Source: Bacillota bacterium
Lineage (GTDB): Bacteria > Bacillota > Dethiobacteria > DTU022 > JAAZDR01
Reading direction: 5' to 3'
DNA: 16,995 bases
NCBI GenBank assembly: GCA_012512705.1
Contig: JAAZDR010000308.1
Coordinates: forward strand, 1 to 16,995
Below the pieces are notes generated by a model that was not told the DNA's origin, searched no databases, and was given only the letters and a program-made list of their open reading frames with translations. Both the position numbers and the translations under genes were made by a program. How positions within the stretch are numbered: the first letter of the stretch is position 1; every line of letters begins with the position of its first letter. Positions 6,238 through 15,306 of the stretch are shown in pieces.

Positions 6238-9200
6238 TTATCCGATCTCAACTCTGATCCTGCTCCCCCTCCCGCCGTGCACGGCAGGTTCAACAATGAC
6301 GCGGCGCGTTATACGGTGGTGAAGCTCAGGAACATGGCTGATAATCCCAACAGTTAATTTTTCCATGCGCAGCCTCTCCAAGGTATTGAGAGCTAGTTCC
6401 AGCGCATCAGGATCAAGAGAACCGAACCCTTCATCGAGAAAGAAAAACTCCAGCGGGTAACGTCCTTTTAGCTGTATCTGCGCTGAAAGAGAAAGGGCCA
6501 AGGCCAGCGAAGTAAGAAAGGTTTCTCCGCCGGAAAGGCTCGATACCGGGCGCCGCGTGCCGCCGTTGGCATTATCGCGCATGATGAATCCCCCATCGCT
6601 ATCGATCTCTAGGGCATAGCGGTAGCGGGTCAGCTCCCCTAAGCGCCTCGATGCTTCCCGGGCAATAATCGCCAGCCTTTCCTCGGCAATATAATCGACA
6701 AAAGCATTGCCGCTTAGGACGCGCCTGAGCTGGTTGAGCTGTTCCTCTTTTTTAGACAGCTGGCGCCGCTTCTTCTCCAACTCCTCCCATTTCTTTTGCT
6801 TCTTTTGGAGATCTTCAAGATCCCGCTCAGCGCGTACGCGTTTTGTCCAGGCCTGCTTAAAAGCATCATTAACATCCTGCAGCTCCTGTTGACAGCGTTC
6901 CCACTCTTTGGGGGAAAGCCTGGAATCTTTATCTAAAAGGCCCTCAAGGCGCCTTTTTTCATGCTGCAAACTCCTCTCCTGCTCTCGGTAACTGTTGACT
7001 TTTTCCTCTAAACCTTTCTGCTCCAACGGGGGCAAAAGGGCATCTGCTGCAGCACCTTCGCTGGGAAAATTCGCTTTCTGCAGCCCTTCTTTTAGGGATT
7101 CTTTTGCTCTTTCCCATCTTTTCCGGGCTGACTCCACTGCCGACTGACCGCGGGCGAAACTGCTCTCCGCTATATTTTTTTGCCTCTCTGCTTCCTCCTC
7201 GTTTGTTTTCGCCTCTTTTTCCTTGTTTGCCAACAGCTGCAATCGAGTCTCGAGATTATGGAGAAGCTCTTTTGTGGGCCTGCCTCCTGTCAAACTTACT
7301 AGATGCTTTTCTTTCTGCCCCTTGGTTGAAAAGAGTTCTTTTAAACTGTATTCAAGAGTACTTATTTTTATGGCTAGTTCAGCCGCTGCCTCTCTTTTCT
7401 GTTTTAGATTCTGCTCCGAATTTTTTAAAGAGCGCACAACCCTCTCTAATTCCTGTTTAAGCTCTGAAGCGCACTGGTCCTTCCGGCGGATCTCCTCCAG
7501 CTCTTTTTCAATCTCTCCTACAGGAAGATCCCGGCGCACGTTGTCCAGCTCTTCCTGTTTCCTCAGCGCCTGTGATTCTGCCTCGGCGAAATCAGCTGCA
7601 GCCTCTTTTACCGCTTCCTGCAGAGACTTCAGCTTCACCTTCGCAGCAGTATATTCCTTATCAGCACGAATATATTGCTCTTGTAAGTGCTCCAGCCTCA
7701 CTTTAAGCTCCTGCTCTTGCTGCTCCCATCTTTTTTTATCTAAAGCGAGCTTTTCAAGTTCTGCTTCACGCCTTTCAAGCAAAGAAGAAAGACCTGGTAT
7801 CTCCAGCTTTTGCCATTTCTCCGGAAGTTCCTTGTAGGCAAGGAGCAAAGAGCGCTCCTTTCTTTGCTTTTCCCTGGAAATATCCGCAAGCAGCTTTTTC
7901 TTCTCCTCCGCAACCGCCCGTATATACTCTTCTCCTGTCTTTATTTTTTCAAACTTCGCAACTGCCTGCTCGTATTTTTCCCGGATCATAATTAGAGCTC
8001 CCCTTGTTTCCTGTAAAAGCTGATCCTCAGTCTGCTTTGCAGGAGCAGGATGGGAGCGCGATCCACAAACAGGACAGGGCAGCCCTGTTTCCAAGCTGCG
8101 GGCAAAAAAAGCAACCAGATTCTTTTTTTCCAGTTCCTTTTCCTTTTCCGTCAGCCTACTTACTTCGTACTTAAGATTCTCTATCTCAAGCTCAGTCTCC
8201 TGCCTCTGTTTATATAAAGTTTGCAGCTCAGCTTCAGCCTTTTCCAGAAGCGAACTCTCTTTAGCAAACCGCTCTTTCTCTTCTGACAAGCTATCCTGAT
8301 GCTGCCGGATTAAAAGGAGCTGGCCTTTTGCTCTTTCCAGCTCTTTATATACTTGCGCTAAGTCCTCTTCAGAGAGAGGCCTGTTATCCCTAAAGCATGA
8401 AAGTTCCTCCTGCGCAGCTGCAGCCTCTTCCTTTATACTCTCTGCTTTTTTACGCCAATCTTCTAAAGAGCGTAAAGCTTTCTGCAGTTCGTTTTCCCGA
8501 TACTCAAGGAGCTTTTTTGTCTCGTGAGCAGTTTCCTGGGCCCGTTTTAGTTCACTCAAAACACTCCAGGCCTCTTGCACCTGCTCACGGTAGGCAGCTG
8601 CAACCTCCGTTCTCTTTAACTCCTTTTGCAGCGCCTCTTCCTTGCTCTCAAAAGCCTTGTATTCTTTCTCAGCGGCGGCAATCTCCCGCTGTAAGCGCTC
8701 TGCCTTTGCCTTTGTTTCCTTCAAAACCTCTCTTTTCCCTCTTTCCTCTGCTGCAAGCCCCTCCACCTCTTTTTCCAACTCCAGGGCATAAACAAGGCTG
8801 CTCTTGCGCTCCTGCAGCTGCGGTTCCTCTTTTTCTCTGGCAGCTGCTGCTTTCCGATACCCTTCCTTCGCTGTCCGCGATTTTTCCCGTGCAAGCTGGA
8901 GCGTTTCATTTAAAAGGCGCAAATTCCCCTGAGCATTACGGTAATCCTCTAAAGCAGCATTAAACTCTTTAATCAACGGGCGCAGCGGTTCAGCACGCCG
9001 CGCTTCTTCCAATTTTTCTTCTGCCTCAAGGATCTCTTGCTCCCTCTGCTTATGAGCCTTAAGCTCCTGCATTATCCCCTCCAGCTCCTGCTGATAACTC
9101 CAAATCCTTTTTTTGACTTCGTATTCCTGTTGGACAGCTTTCTGTTTCTCCTGCCAGGCCTTTTCTTCGGCAGAGCAGAGGCGGTAAAACTTTTCCGCTC

Positions 9201-9855
9201 TGCTTACCGCTTCGCGGGAAGCATCTCCCAACCCCTGTTGTTCGCCGGAAATTGCCTGCAGCCTGGCTGTTAAATCGATGAGACGTTCTTTTAAACGCTG
9301 ATTAAGCTGATCACCATACCGGTGCAGAGAAAAGAGGCGCTGCAGCATCTGGCGCCGTTCAGCTCCCTTCAGCGACAAAAACTCCGCAAAGCGCCCCTGC
9401 GGCAGGACAACAGCACGGGTAAAATCTTCAACATTGAGACCGATGATCTCATAAATTTGGCTGTTGAGCTCCCGCGTTCGCTCCGCAAGCACTATCTCGC
9501 CTTCCGCCGTATACTCTAACAGTCGACAGTTTCCTGCCCGAACAGTATTCTCTCCGCTGCGCTCATAGCTTCGCTCAACACGATACACGCGTTCTCCTTT
9601 TCCTTTACCGAGGGCAAAAGTAAAAGAAACAAAAAGCTTATCCTCAGCATGGTTGAGAATACCCTGCACATTGTTCGCCGCACGTTCAACTTTACCGTAG
9701 AGGGCGAGCGTAATTGCATCGAGGATCGTCGATTTTCCGCTGCCTGTAGGGCCGAAGATACCAAAAACTCCAGTTTCCGTAATACTGGTAAAATCAATCT
9801 CCTGCGCTTCCCGGTAGCTCTGCAGCCCGGTAAGCTTTAAATGAAGCGGGCGCAT
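6238..9855 (-). CDS. sbcC: Exonuclease subunit SbcC (Rad50-like SMC ATPase)
   Basis: SbcC is the ATPase and coiled-coil tether of the SbcCD complex, which cuts DNA hairpins and processes blocked double-strand ends in the cytoplasm. The 1205 residues show the full Rad50 order. Walker A is FGPTGSGKST (34-43), and the Q-loop is VVLPQGRFAEFL (149-160). Long Glu/Lys/Leu coiled coils flank a zinc-hook CPVC (594-597) in GLPCPVCGSRSHP. The ABC signature SSLSGGETFL is at 1105-1114, Walker B LEFFFLDEGFGSLD at 1135-1148 with catalytic E1142, and the switch His at 1174 (IISH). Length is close to the usual 1050-1200. ATG is preceded by AAGGAAGTGAT. The gene follows sbcD after 114 bases, and the adaptor gene begins 41 bases after its stop. 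No key residue is missing. Confidence 0.97.
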   Translation of the reverse strand: MRPLHLKLTGLQSYREAQEIDFTSITETGVFGIFGPTGSGKSTILDAITLALYGKVERAANNVQGILNHAEDKLFVSFTFALGKGKGERVYRVERSYERSGENTVRAGNCRLLEYTAEGEIVLAERTRELNSQIYEIIGLNVEDFTRAVVLPQGRFAEFLSLKGAERRQMLQRLFSLHRYGDQLNQRLKERLIDLTARLQAISGEQQGLGDASREAVSRAEKFYRLCSAEEKAWQEKQKAVQQEYEVKKRIWSYQQELEGIMQELKAHKQREQEILEAEEKLEEARRAEPLRPLIKEFNAALEDYRNAQGNLRLLNETLQLAREKSRTAKEGYRKAAAAREKEEPQLQERKSSLVYALELEKEVEGLAAEERGKREVLKETKAKAERLQREIAAAEKEYKAFESKEEALQKELKRTEVAAAYREQVQEAWSVLSELKRAQETAHETKKLLEYRENELQKALRSLEDWRKKAESIKEEAAAAQEELSCFRDNRPLSEEDLAQVYKELERAKGQLLLIRQHQDSLSEEKERFAKESSLLEKAEAELQTLYKQRQETELEIENLKYEVSRLTEKEKELEKKNLVAFFARSLETGLPCPVCGSRSHPAPAKQTEDQLLQETRGALIMIREKYEQAVAKFEKIKTGEEYIRAVAEEKKKLLADISREKQRKERSLLLAYKELPEKWQKLEIPGLSSLLERREAELEKLALDKKRWEQQEQELKVRLEHLQEQYIRADKEYTAAKVKLKSLQEAVKEAAADFAEAESQALRKQEELDNVRRDLPVGEIEKELEEIRRKDQCASELKQELERVVRSLKNSEQNLKQKREAAAELAIKISTLEYSLKELFSTKGQKEKHLVSLTGGRPTKELLHNLETRLQLLANKEKEAKTNEEEAERQKNIAESSFARGQSAVESARKRWERAKESLKEGLQKANFPSEGAAADALLPPLEQKGLEEKVNSYREQERSLQHEKRRLEGLLDKDSRLSPKEWERCQQELQDVNDAFKQAWTKRVRAERDLEDLQKKQKKWEELEKKRRQLSKKEEQLNQLRRVLSGNAFVDYIAEERLAIIAREASRRLGELTRYRYALEIDSDGGFIMRDNANGGTRRPVSSLSGGETFLTSLALALSLSAQIQLKGRYPLEFFFLDEGFGSLDPDALELALNTLERLRMEKLTVGIISHVPELHHRITRRVIVEPAVHGGRGSRIRVEIG

Positions 9856-9969
9856 AAAATCACTTCCTTAGTAAGCAGATAACACCCTTAAAAATTAAAA
9901 TTCATCAAACGGAATGCAGAAACGCAAAAAATAACCCTTTGTTTTACAGATCAGCAGCTAAAACTTTGG

Positions 9970-11232
9970 TTATGGTTCCTCACCGACCAGCTCTAGAAAA
10001 AGCTTTACAAGTTCATCGTCCGGCCTTCCCCCGCCGGTCTGCCTGCTGTAAAATTCACAAAAAAGACGATCCAAGGGAAGACGGCTCCGCTCCTCGATCC
10101 CAACCTCCTCCCCCATCTCGGGGAGAACCGGGCGAATATTGACAATCCCCTCATGAAGCTCCCGCAGGACACCGCATTCGCGCACAGGGAGCGCATCATC
10201 AACGTGAATTTCCAGGTCAATCCAAGCGTCAGCATCTCTTCCTGCAGCGATCCAGCGCTTTACTTCCTCTATCCCGCCTACTGCACGCCAGCGTACCAGC
10301 GGACGCCCGCTGGAGAGGTGTAGTTGGCGCACCTCTGCTTTTTCCCCCGGCTGGAGCTCGATAAGGGCGACAACCTTGGCTTGACCTGCTTCAGAAAAGC
10401 TGTACGCAAGGGGAGAACCTGAATAAAATACGGTAGTCGGAGCGTTAGCTACGGTCTGGGGACGATGAAGATGCCCGAGGGCAATGTACTGCGCCCCAGG
10501 GGGCAGGGCTTCCGGCGCTACTGCTAGAGCGCCGCCGAGGTGGATCGGACGTTCAGAATCCGATTCCCAACCGCCGCGCACAAATAGATGGCTTACGCCA
10601 AGAATCACAACTCCCTTCTCCACCTTCCGATACTGCTGTTGATAGCGTCCTAAGCTTAAGCGGAATAGGCTTGCCACACGGTCTGAATAGCACTGCCGCA
10701 GGAGTGCCTCATCCTCTAAGGAAGGAGCAAGGGCCTCCTGCAAACGCGCTTCCGATGGGTAAGGGAGAGTCAGCACCACCGCTGGATGCTCCGCCCCGGG
10801 AACCCCGATTTTCAGCCAGCCTTCTCCTCCATCAAGGAGGGAAACGCTGGTATTGCGGGAAGAGCCGTGCAGTTTCATACCTGTAGAAAGCAGGTGGTCA
10901 TCACGCGGAAAACCAGCAATAAAGATCCCGTAACGGTTAGCCAGAGGAGCGCAGGCCCGAAGGCGTTCAGGACTGTCATGGTTGCCAGCAATGACGACCA
11001 CCGCCCGCTTTCCCCCGGCGGAGAGGCGATCGAATGCGTCATAATAGAGCTGTTCAGCGGCAGCTGAAGGATTGACCGTGTCAAAAACATCACCGGCAAT
11101 GAGCACCAGCTCTACCCGCTCCTCTTCAACAATACCGCAGAGCTCTTCGATAAAATCTTCCTGCTCCTTAAACCTGCTCCGCCCCTCTAAAGTCTTTCCG
11201 AGGTGCCAGTCAGATGTATGTAAAATGCGCAA
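9970..11232 (-). CDS. sbcD: Exonuclease subunit SbcD (Mre11-like nuclease)
   Basis: SbcD is the manganese-dependent phosphoesterase subunit of SbcCD. The 420 residues carry all the calcineurin-like metal motifs: ILHTSDWHLGK with D8 and H10, LIAGDVFD with D48, AGNHDSPER with N84, H85 and D86, the VSHLF histidine H215, and GHLHRPQ with H254 and H256. After about residue 290 comes the SbcD C-terminal domain, and the end is rich in acidic and leucine residues (DDELVKLFLELVGEE), fitting the helix that docks on the SbcC coiled coil. The start is TTG at 11232. It is supported by a perfect AAGGAGGTG 7 bases upstream and by MRILHTSDWH being the family N-terminus. The gene follows addA by 27 bases, the order known from Bacillus. 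Confidence 0.97.
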   Translation of the reverse strand: MRILHTSDWHLGKTLEGRSRFKEQEDFIEELCGIVEEERVELVLIAGDVFDTVNPSAAAEQLYYDAFDRLSAGGKRAVVVIAGNHDSPERLRACAPLANRYGIFIAGFPRDDHLLSTGMKLHGSSRNTSVSLLDGGEGWLKIGVPGAEHPAVVLTLPYPSEARLQEALAPSLEDEALLRQCYSDRVASLFRLSLGRYQQQYRKVEKGVVILGVSHLFVRGGWESDSERPIHLGGALAVAPEALPPGAQYIALGHLHRPQTVANAPTTVFYSGSPLAYSFSEAGQAKVVALIELQPGEKAEVRQLHLSSGRPLVRWRAVGGIEEVKRWIAAGRDADAWIDLEIHVDDALPVRECGVLRELHEGIVNIRPVLPEMGEEVGIEERSRLPLDRLFCEFYSRQTGGGRPDDELVKLFLELVGEEP

Positions 11233-11239
11233 AATGCCG

Positions 11240-11248
11240 CACCTCCTT
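11240..11248 (-). promoter_or_regulatory. Perfect ribosome binding site deciding the TTG start of sbcD
   Basis: AAGGAGGTG is fully complementary to the 16S rRNA tail and lies 7 bases before TTG 11232. No ATG or GTG in frame fits the family N-terminus, so this site settles the unusual start. Confidence 0.85.
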
Positions 11249-11259
11249 GTTCATTTTTA

Positions 11260-14200
11260 TTAATCAACCGCGACCAGATGCCCGCCCTGGAAAAAGTAGA
11301 GATATTTTCCCCCCACTTTTTCTTTCCAGATCCTTTCCACAGCACGGGCGTAGAGCTGCAGCTGGATCCGGTAGCGCTCCTCCAGCTCTTTGAGCGGCAC
11401 ACCGGAAGTGCTGTCAGTCTTGAAATCGATCATCACCAAGCCATTGCCTGCTTTTTCGAGGAAAAGACAGTCGATCACACCCTGCACGAGGACGCTTTCT
11501 TCAGTATCTTTTTGGCCCTCAGCCTCGCCGTCATCCTTTTCTCCTCCTGGCCAATGGGGATGAATTTCCCTCGCTGGCAGGGCCATGCTGAAAGGCAGCT
11601 CGCGCCAAACCTTCTCTGCCTTTAAAACCCGTTGTCCAAGGGGTGTGGCGAAAAAGCGGGCCACAAGATCAGGATCAACAGCATCGCCTTCTTCCGGAGC
11701 AAGCTGTTCCCGCTCTACCATTTTCTCTATCTGCACTGCGATCCCTTCCGCAGTCAAAGTCGGAATAAGTTGAAGATGCTGCATCACTGCATGGAAGGCA
11801 GAACCGCGCTCACTCGCGCTTAGCTCTTTTTTGCCGAGGAAACGGGGACGCGACAACGATGAGAAGTTTTGTTCAATGAATTGAGAAGCAGCATCACCCA
11901 TATCTCCAGCCGGAAATTCATCCCCTAGCAGCGCTTCCTGTGCATTATGCCAGCGCCGCTTCAGCTCCGAAACGGAAACCTTAGCCAATGATTCCGCAGC
12001 CTTCCGGTGGGGATAGCTCCAGGAAAGACGCTTTTCGATCTCCATCCACGCATTCCCAATGTAAGGCAAAGGCTCCATACGCGAGATACGCTGCCACCAT
12101 TCTTTCTCTGCGCCCTGGAAGTCAGTTTCCTCATGTTTTTCCTCCCCTTCTTCCCCTTCCGTCAGTTCTTCCTCAGGTCTCCCTTCTTCGTTTCTTTCTG
12201 CCGTACAGATCCCCCCGATCACTTCCTCTGCCGTGTAGAGTGAAAAACTCCATGTATCATCCCCTGCTTCATCCTCAAACAAAGGAAGGCTCCCTTCTTT
12301 AACGCCGGCAGCCTCGCGTAAGATTTCTGCCCGAGGATGTCGCAGCAGAGCAGGTGCGATCCAGTCGAGGTAACATCTAACGCGTGTCCGACAGTAAAGA
12401 GGAAGCAGTGTCTTTTCTCTGTTCATTTCTTCCCCATGCCCGCTGTCAACGCTATTTTCCTGCAGCAGCTCCGCCCACTTCTGCGCCTCGCGCGCCAGAT
12501 CTTTGAGCGTCGCAACAAGGAAAAGCTTTTCCTCAGCGCGGGTCATTGCCACGTAGAGGATACGCATCTCTTCGGCCAGCAGTTCTGCCTGCAACACTCT
12601 CTTTACTGCCAGCCAGGGTAGGGTCGGGTAAACCAAACGCAGTTCCGGGTCAACGTATTTCGGTCCAAAACCCAGCTCCCGGTGCAGCAAAAAATCAGAG
12701 TTCAGATCCTGGATATTAAACTGTTTTCTCAGGCCGGCAACAAAAACGACAGGGAATTCCAGCCCCTTACTCTTATGCACGGTAATAATCCGCACCAGGT
12801 TCTCCTGCTCGCCGAGGGCGCGTGCTGCACCGAGATCCCCTCCCCGTTCCTGCAGCCGCTCTATAAAACGCAGGAAGCGGAAAAGCCCGCGAAAAGAAGT
12901 TGCTTCATACTGCCGAGCCCGATCATAAAGGGCGCGGAGGTTGGCCTGGCGCTGTTTGCCTCCCGGCATCCCTCCCACAAGATCAAAATAGCCGGTATCT
13001 GTATAAAGCTGCCAGATCAGATCCGCCAGGGCACCCTGCTGCGCCTTTTCCTGCCAGCGGGAAAGGTTCTCTAAAAACTCTCTTAATTTCTGCGCAAGGG
13101 AGTGCCCTATACTTTGCTCTCCTGCTCCCGATTCCCCGTCTCCCGCATCAACATAGGCCTTTAAGGCCTGAAAAAAGCTTTTCTGCGGGGCGCGAATGCG
13201 GATCCGGACCAGTTCTTCCGCCTCCAGACCGACAAGGGGAGAGCGCAGGACAGCAGTCAGCGGCAGATCCTGATACGGGTTATCGATCACCCTTAAAAGA
13301 GAAAGCATTACCTGCACCTCTGTTGCTTCAAAATAACCTGTGCTCAATTCGGCATAAGATGGTATCCCCGCCAGGTGCAGTTCTTCAAGGATTGCCGATG
13401 CCCAGTTCTGAGCTGAGCGCAGCAAAATCACGATATCACGGTATTGGAGAGGGCGATATTTTGCTTCCCTTTTGTCGTAGACATAATAAGGGTCCCCGCC
13501 CTCTTCGCCGCACATCTCTTTAATTTTCGCAGCGATCAAGCGCCCCTCTAGGCTCGCCATATCCCACTCTTCTTCATTTAGAAGTTCTGCATCTGCACCC
13601 CTGCTATCGGCATTACCGGCATTCCCGAGTGCGGAAAGGCGCTTGCCATCACTGCTCCTTTCGCGGTCAATACAGAGAAACTCCACGGCATGCTGTTCTT
13701 TTCCTGCAACCTGCCTCCCGCCCTCTCCTTCAGGGTAATCCGGATAGGAGGCCCCGTAAACCAATTTGGCACCTGCATCATAAGGGATTTCCCCGACAGC
13801 AGGATCCATGATCTGTCGGAAGAGATAGTTCACTGCCGCGAGGACCTGACGGCGGCTGCGAAAATTGCGGGTGAGCCTGATGCACTCTCCCTCTGAATCT
13901 TTCCTGCTGTAAGTATTGTATTTTTCGAGAAAAAGCCCCGGTTCGGCAAGACGGAAGCGATAGATACTCTGCTTCACATCACCGACCATGAAGCGGTTCC
14001 CCTCGTGTCCCGGACGGGAAACAAGCTTAAGAATTGTCTCCTGAACCGCGTTTATATCCTGGTATTCATCAATCAAAACCTCTTCAAAGCGCTGGCGGTA
14101 ATCAAGCGCTGCCTCAGAAGGCCGCAAATCATCAGCGCTGGAACCAGGATGTAGGAGTATTTTTAAAGCAAAATGCTCCAGATCCGGAAAATCCAGCGCA

Positions 14201-15306
14201 CCCTTCTCTTTTTTTGCCTGCTGATAGCGCAGGGCAAAAGCTTCCACGAGCGCGACCAGCGTTTCCATCACCGGCGCTAAATTCTTTAGCTCCGCGGCCT
14301 GTTCTTCTAAGGGACGCTTGAAAAGCTCCTCTTGCAGCCGTTGAAAATCTTTTTTACAGGAGTCCCTTATTGCCGTAACCCTATCCTTCAGCAGGGGATC
14401 GAAATCAACCCCCCGGCACGGTTTTAAGTGTTTAAAGGGAGCTACCTGCATACCCTCATAGAGCTCTAACCAGGAGCGGCGCGCCGTCTCCAGCAGCTGC
14501 CGGAAGGTCTCCGCTTCTGCCTGCAGCGTCTCCAGATATGGCTCCGGCCCACCGGGCTGCAGGCAGTGTTTGAATGCTCTCTCGTAACGGCGCACTATCC
14601 CTTCCAGCTCTAAAATACAGCTTTTTTGCAGCATCTTCACCCAGGAGGTCTCAGCTAGCGCCACACCGCTCTCCAGCGCAAAGCCAGCTGTCATCCGGCG
14701 CAGCCACTCTTCCGGCCAGGGGTGGCTGCGGGAAAATCGATAAAGCTTCTGTACCAGTTCCTGCAGCTTGTAATCACCGCGGTCAGTTGTATAAGCATCG
14801 ACAAGGGTGTAAAAAGGACTCCCCTCCCCAGCTTCCGCGTAGAACTCCTCGAGGATCTCCTCCAACAGCTCCTGCTGAAGGAGCTCCGCCTCCGTTTCGT
14901 CAAGGATGCGGAACGAGGGGTCAAGATCGTGAAGATAATAGTAGCGGCGCAGGACATCCATGCAGAAGGAATGTACTGTTGAGATCGCTGCCCGGTTCAG
15001 CATTAAGATCTGACGGCGAAGATATGGGGAACGGGGATTTTCTTTTATTTTTTCTTCCAAGGCAGTATGGAGCCGCTCTTTCATCTCCTGGGCAGCAGCG
15101 TTGGTAAAGGTGACAACAAGCAGCCGATCGATCTCTACCGGATCTTTAGGATCGGTTATCCTCCGCAAAACCCGCTCGATAAGGACCCTTGTTTTCCCAG
15201 CACCAGCACCGGCAGCAACGAGGATATTCCGTTCCCTGCAGGTAATCGCCTGCCACTGCTCATCCGTCCACTTTCCCGCTGAAGCTTGGGGCTGCTGCTT
15301 GTTCAT
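11260..15306 (-). CDS. addA: ATP-dependent helicase/nuclease subunit AddA
   Basis: AddA is the 3'-5' helicase and nuclease subunit of AddAB, which resects double-strand breaks up to a Chi-like site and prepares 3' ends for RecA. The 1348 residues contain the superfamily 1A motifs in order: Q-motif region WTDEQWQAI (13-21), Walker A AAGAGAGKT (31-39), VVTFTNAAAQEM (64-75), motif II LIDEYQD (411-417), motif III VGDVKQSIYRF (441-451), motif IV TRNFRSR (479-485), motif V ITVHKSKGLEFP (841-852) and motif VI ILYVAMTRAEEKL (916-928). The C-terminal RecB-type nuclease has RGSAFHAVMQHL (1167-1178), GVID (1276-1279), IDFKTD with D1294 and K1296, and QLQLYARAVE. It is about 100 residues longer than Bacillus AddA, partly through an acidic insert at about 1035-1070. 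ATG overlaps the addB stop (ATGA), with AAGGAGGG 6 bases upstream. Confidence 0.97.
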   Translation of the reverse strand: MNKQQPQASAGKWTDEQWQAITCRERNILVAAGAGAGKTRVLIERVLRRITDPKDPVEIDRLLVVTFTNAAAQEMKERLHTALEEKIKENPRSPYLRRQILMLNRAAISTVHSFCMDVLRRYYYLHDLDPSFRILDETEAELLQQELLEEILEEFYAEAGEGSPFYTLVDAYTTDRGDYKLQELVQKLYRFSRSHPWPEEWLRRMTAGFALESGVALAETSWVKMLQKSCILELEGIVRRYERAFKHCLQPGGPEPYLETLQAEAETFRQLLETARRSWLELYEGMQVAPFKHLKPCRGVDFDPLLKDRVTAIRDSCKKDFQRLQEELFKRPLEEQAAELKNLAPVMETLVALVEAFALRYQQAKKEKGALDFPDLEHFALKILLHPGSSADDLRPSEAALDYRQRFEEVLIDEYQDINAVQETILKLVSRPGHEGNRFMVGDVKQSIYRFRLAEPGLFLEKYNTYSRKDSEGECIRLTRNFRSRRQVLAAVNYLFRQIMDPAVGEIPYDAGAKLVYGASYPDYPEGEGGRQVAGKEQHAVEFLCIDRERSSDGKRLSALGNAGNADSRGADAELLNEEEWDMASLEGRLIAAKIKEMCGEEGGDPYYVYDKREAKYRPLQYRDIVILLRSAQNWASAILEELHLAGIPSYAELSTGYFEATEVQVMLSLLRVIDNPYQDLPLTAVLRSPLVGLEAEELVRIRIRAPQKSFFQALKAYVDAGDGESGAGEQSIGHSLAQKLREFLENLSRWQEKAQQGALADLIWQLYTDTGYFDLVGGMPGGKQRQANLRALYDRARQYEATSFRGLFRFLRFIERLQERGGDLGAARALGEQENLVRIITVHKSKGLEFPVVFVAGLRKQFNIQDLNSDFLLHRELGFGPKYVDPELRLVYPTLPWLAVKRVLQAELLAEEMRILYVAMTRAEEKLFLVATLKDLAREAQKWAELLQENSVDSGHGEEMNREKTLLPLYCRTRVRCYLDWIAPALLRHPRAEILREAAGVKEGSLPLFEDEAGDDTWSFSLYTAEEVIGGICTAERNEEGRPEEELTEGEEGEEKHEETDFQGAEKEWWQRISRMEPLPYIGNAWMEIEKRLSWSYPHRKAAESLAKVSVSELKRRWHNAQEALLGDEFPAGDMGDAASQFIEQNFSSLSRPRFLGKKELSASERGSAFHAVMQHLQLIPTLTAEGIAVQIEKMVEREQLAPEEGDAVDPDLVARFFATPLGQRVLKAEKVWRELPFSMALPAREIHPHWPGGEKDDGEAEGQKDTEESVLVQGVIDCLFLEKAGNGLVMIDFKTDSTSGVPLKELEERYRIQLQLYARAVERIWKEKVGGKYLYFFQGGHLVAVD

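Noticed and set aside
6227..6265. Promoter for the efflux genes at the end of sbcC (TTGAGA with downstream A/T-rich sequence)
   Set aside because: Spacing from TTGAGA to any TATAAT-like hexamer is wrong (12 bases, or 17 to a non-matching ATGTGT).
7223..7837. 204-codon open frame on the plus strand inside sbcC (and similar plus-strand frames at 8397-8963 and 4102-4560)
   Set aside because: They are antisense to clear minus-strand genes. Their Ser/Phe/Leu/Cys-rich composition is the mirror of Glu/Lys-rich coiled-coil codons. No ribosome binding site or family motif is seen.
9930..9970. GTTTTA/TAAAAC hairpin after the sbcD stop, considered as a terminator
   Set aside because: A 6-bp A/T-rich stem with a 12-base loop, and the nearest T-run is separated from it by AAAGGGTTA. 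Too weak.
12900..13523. 207-codon plus-strand frame inside addA
   Set aside because: Proline/leucine/arginine-rich shadow opposite well-conserved AddA helicase sequence.
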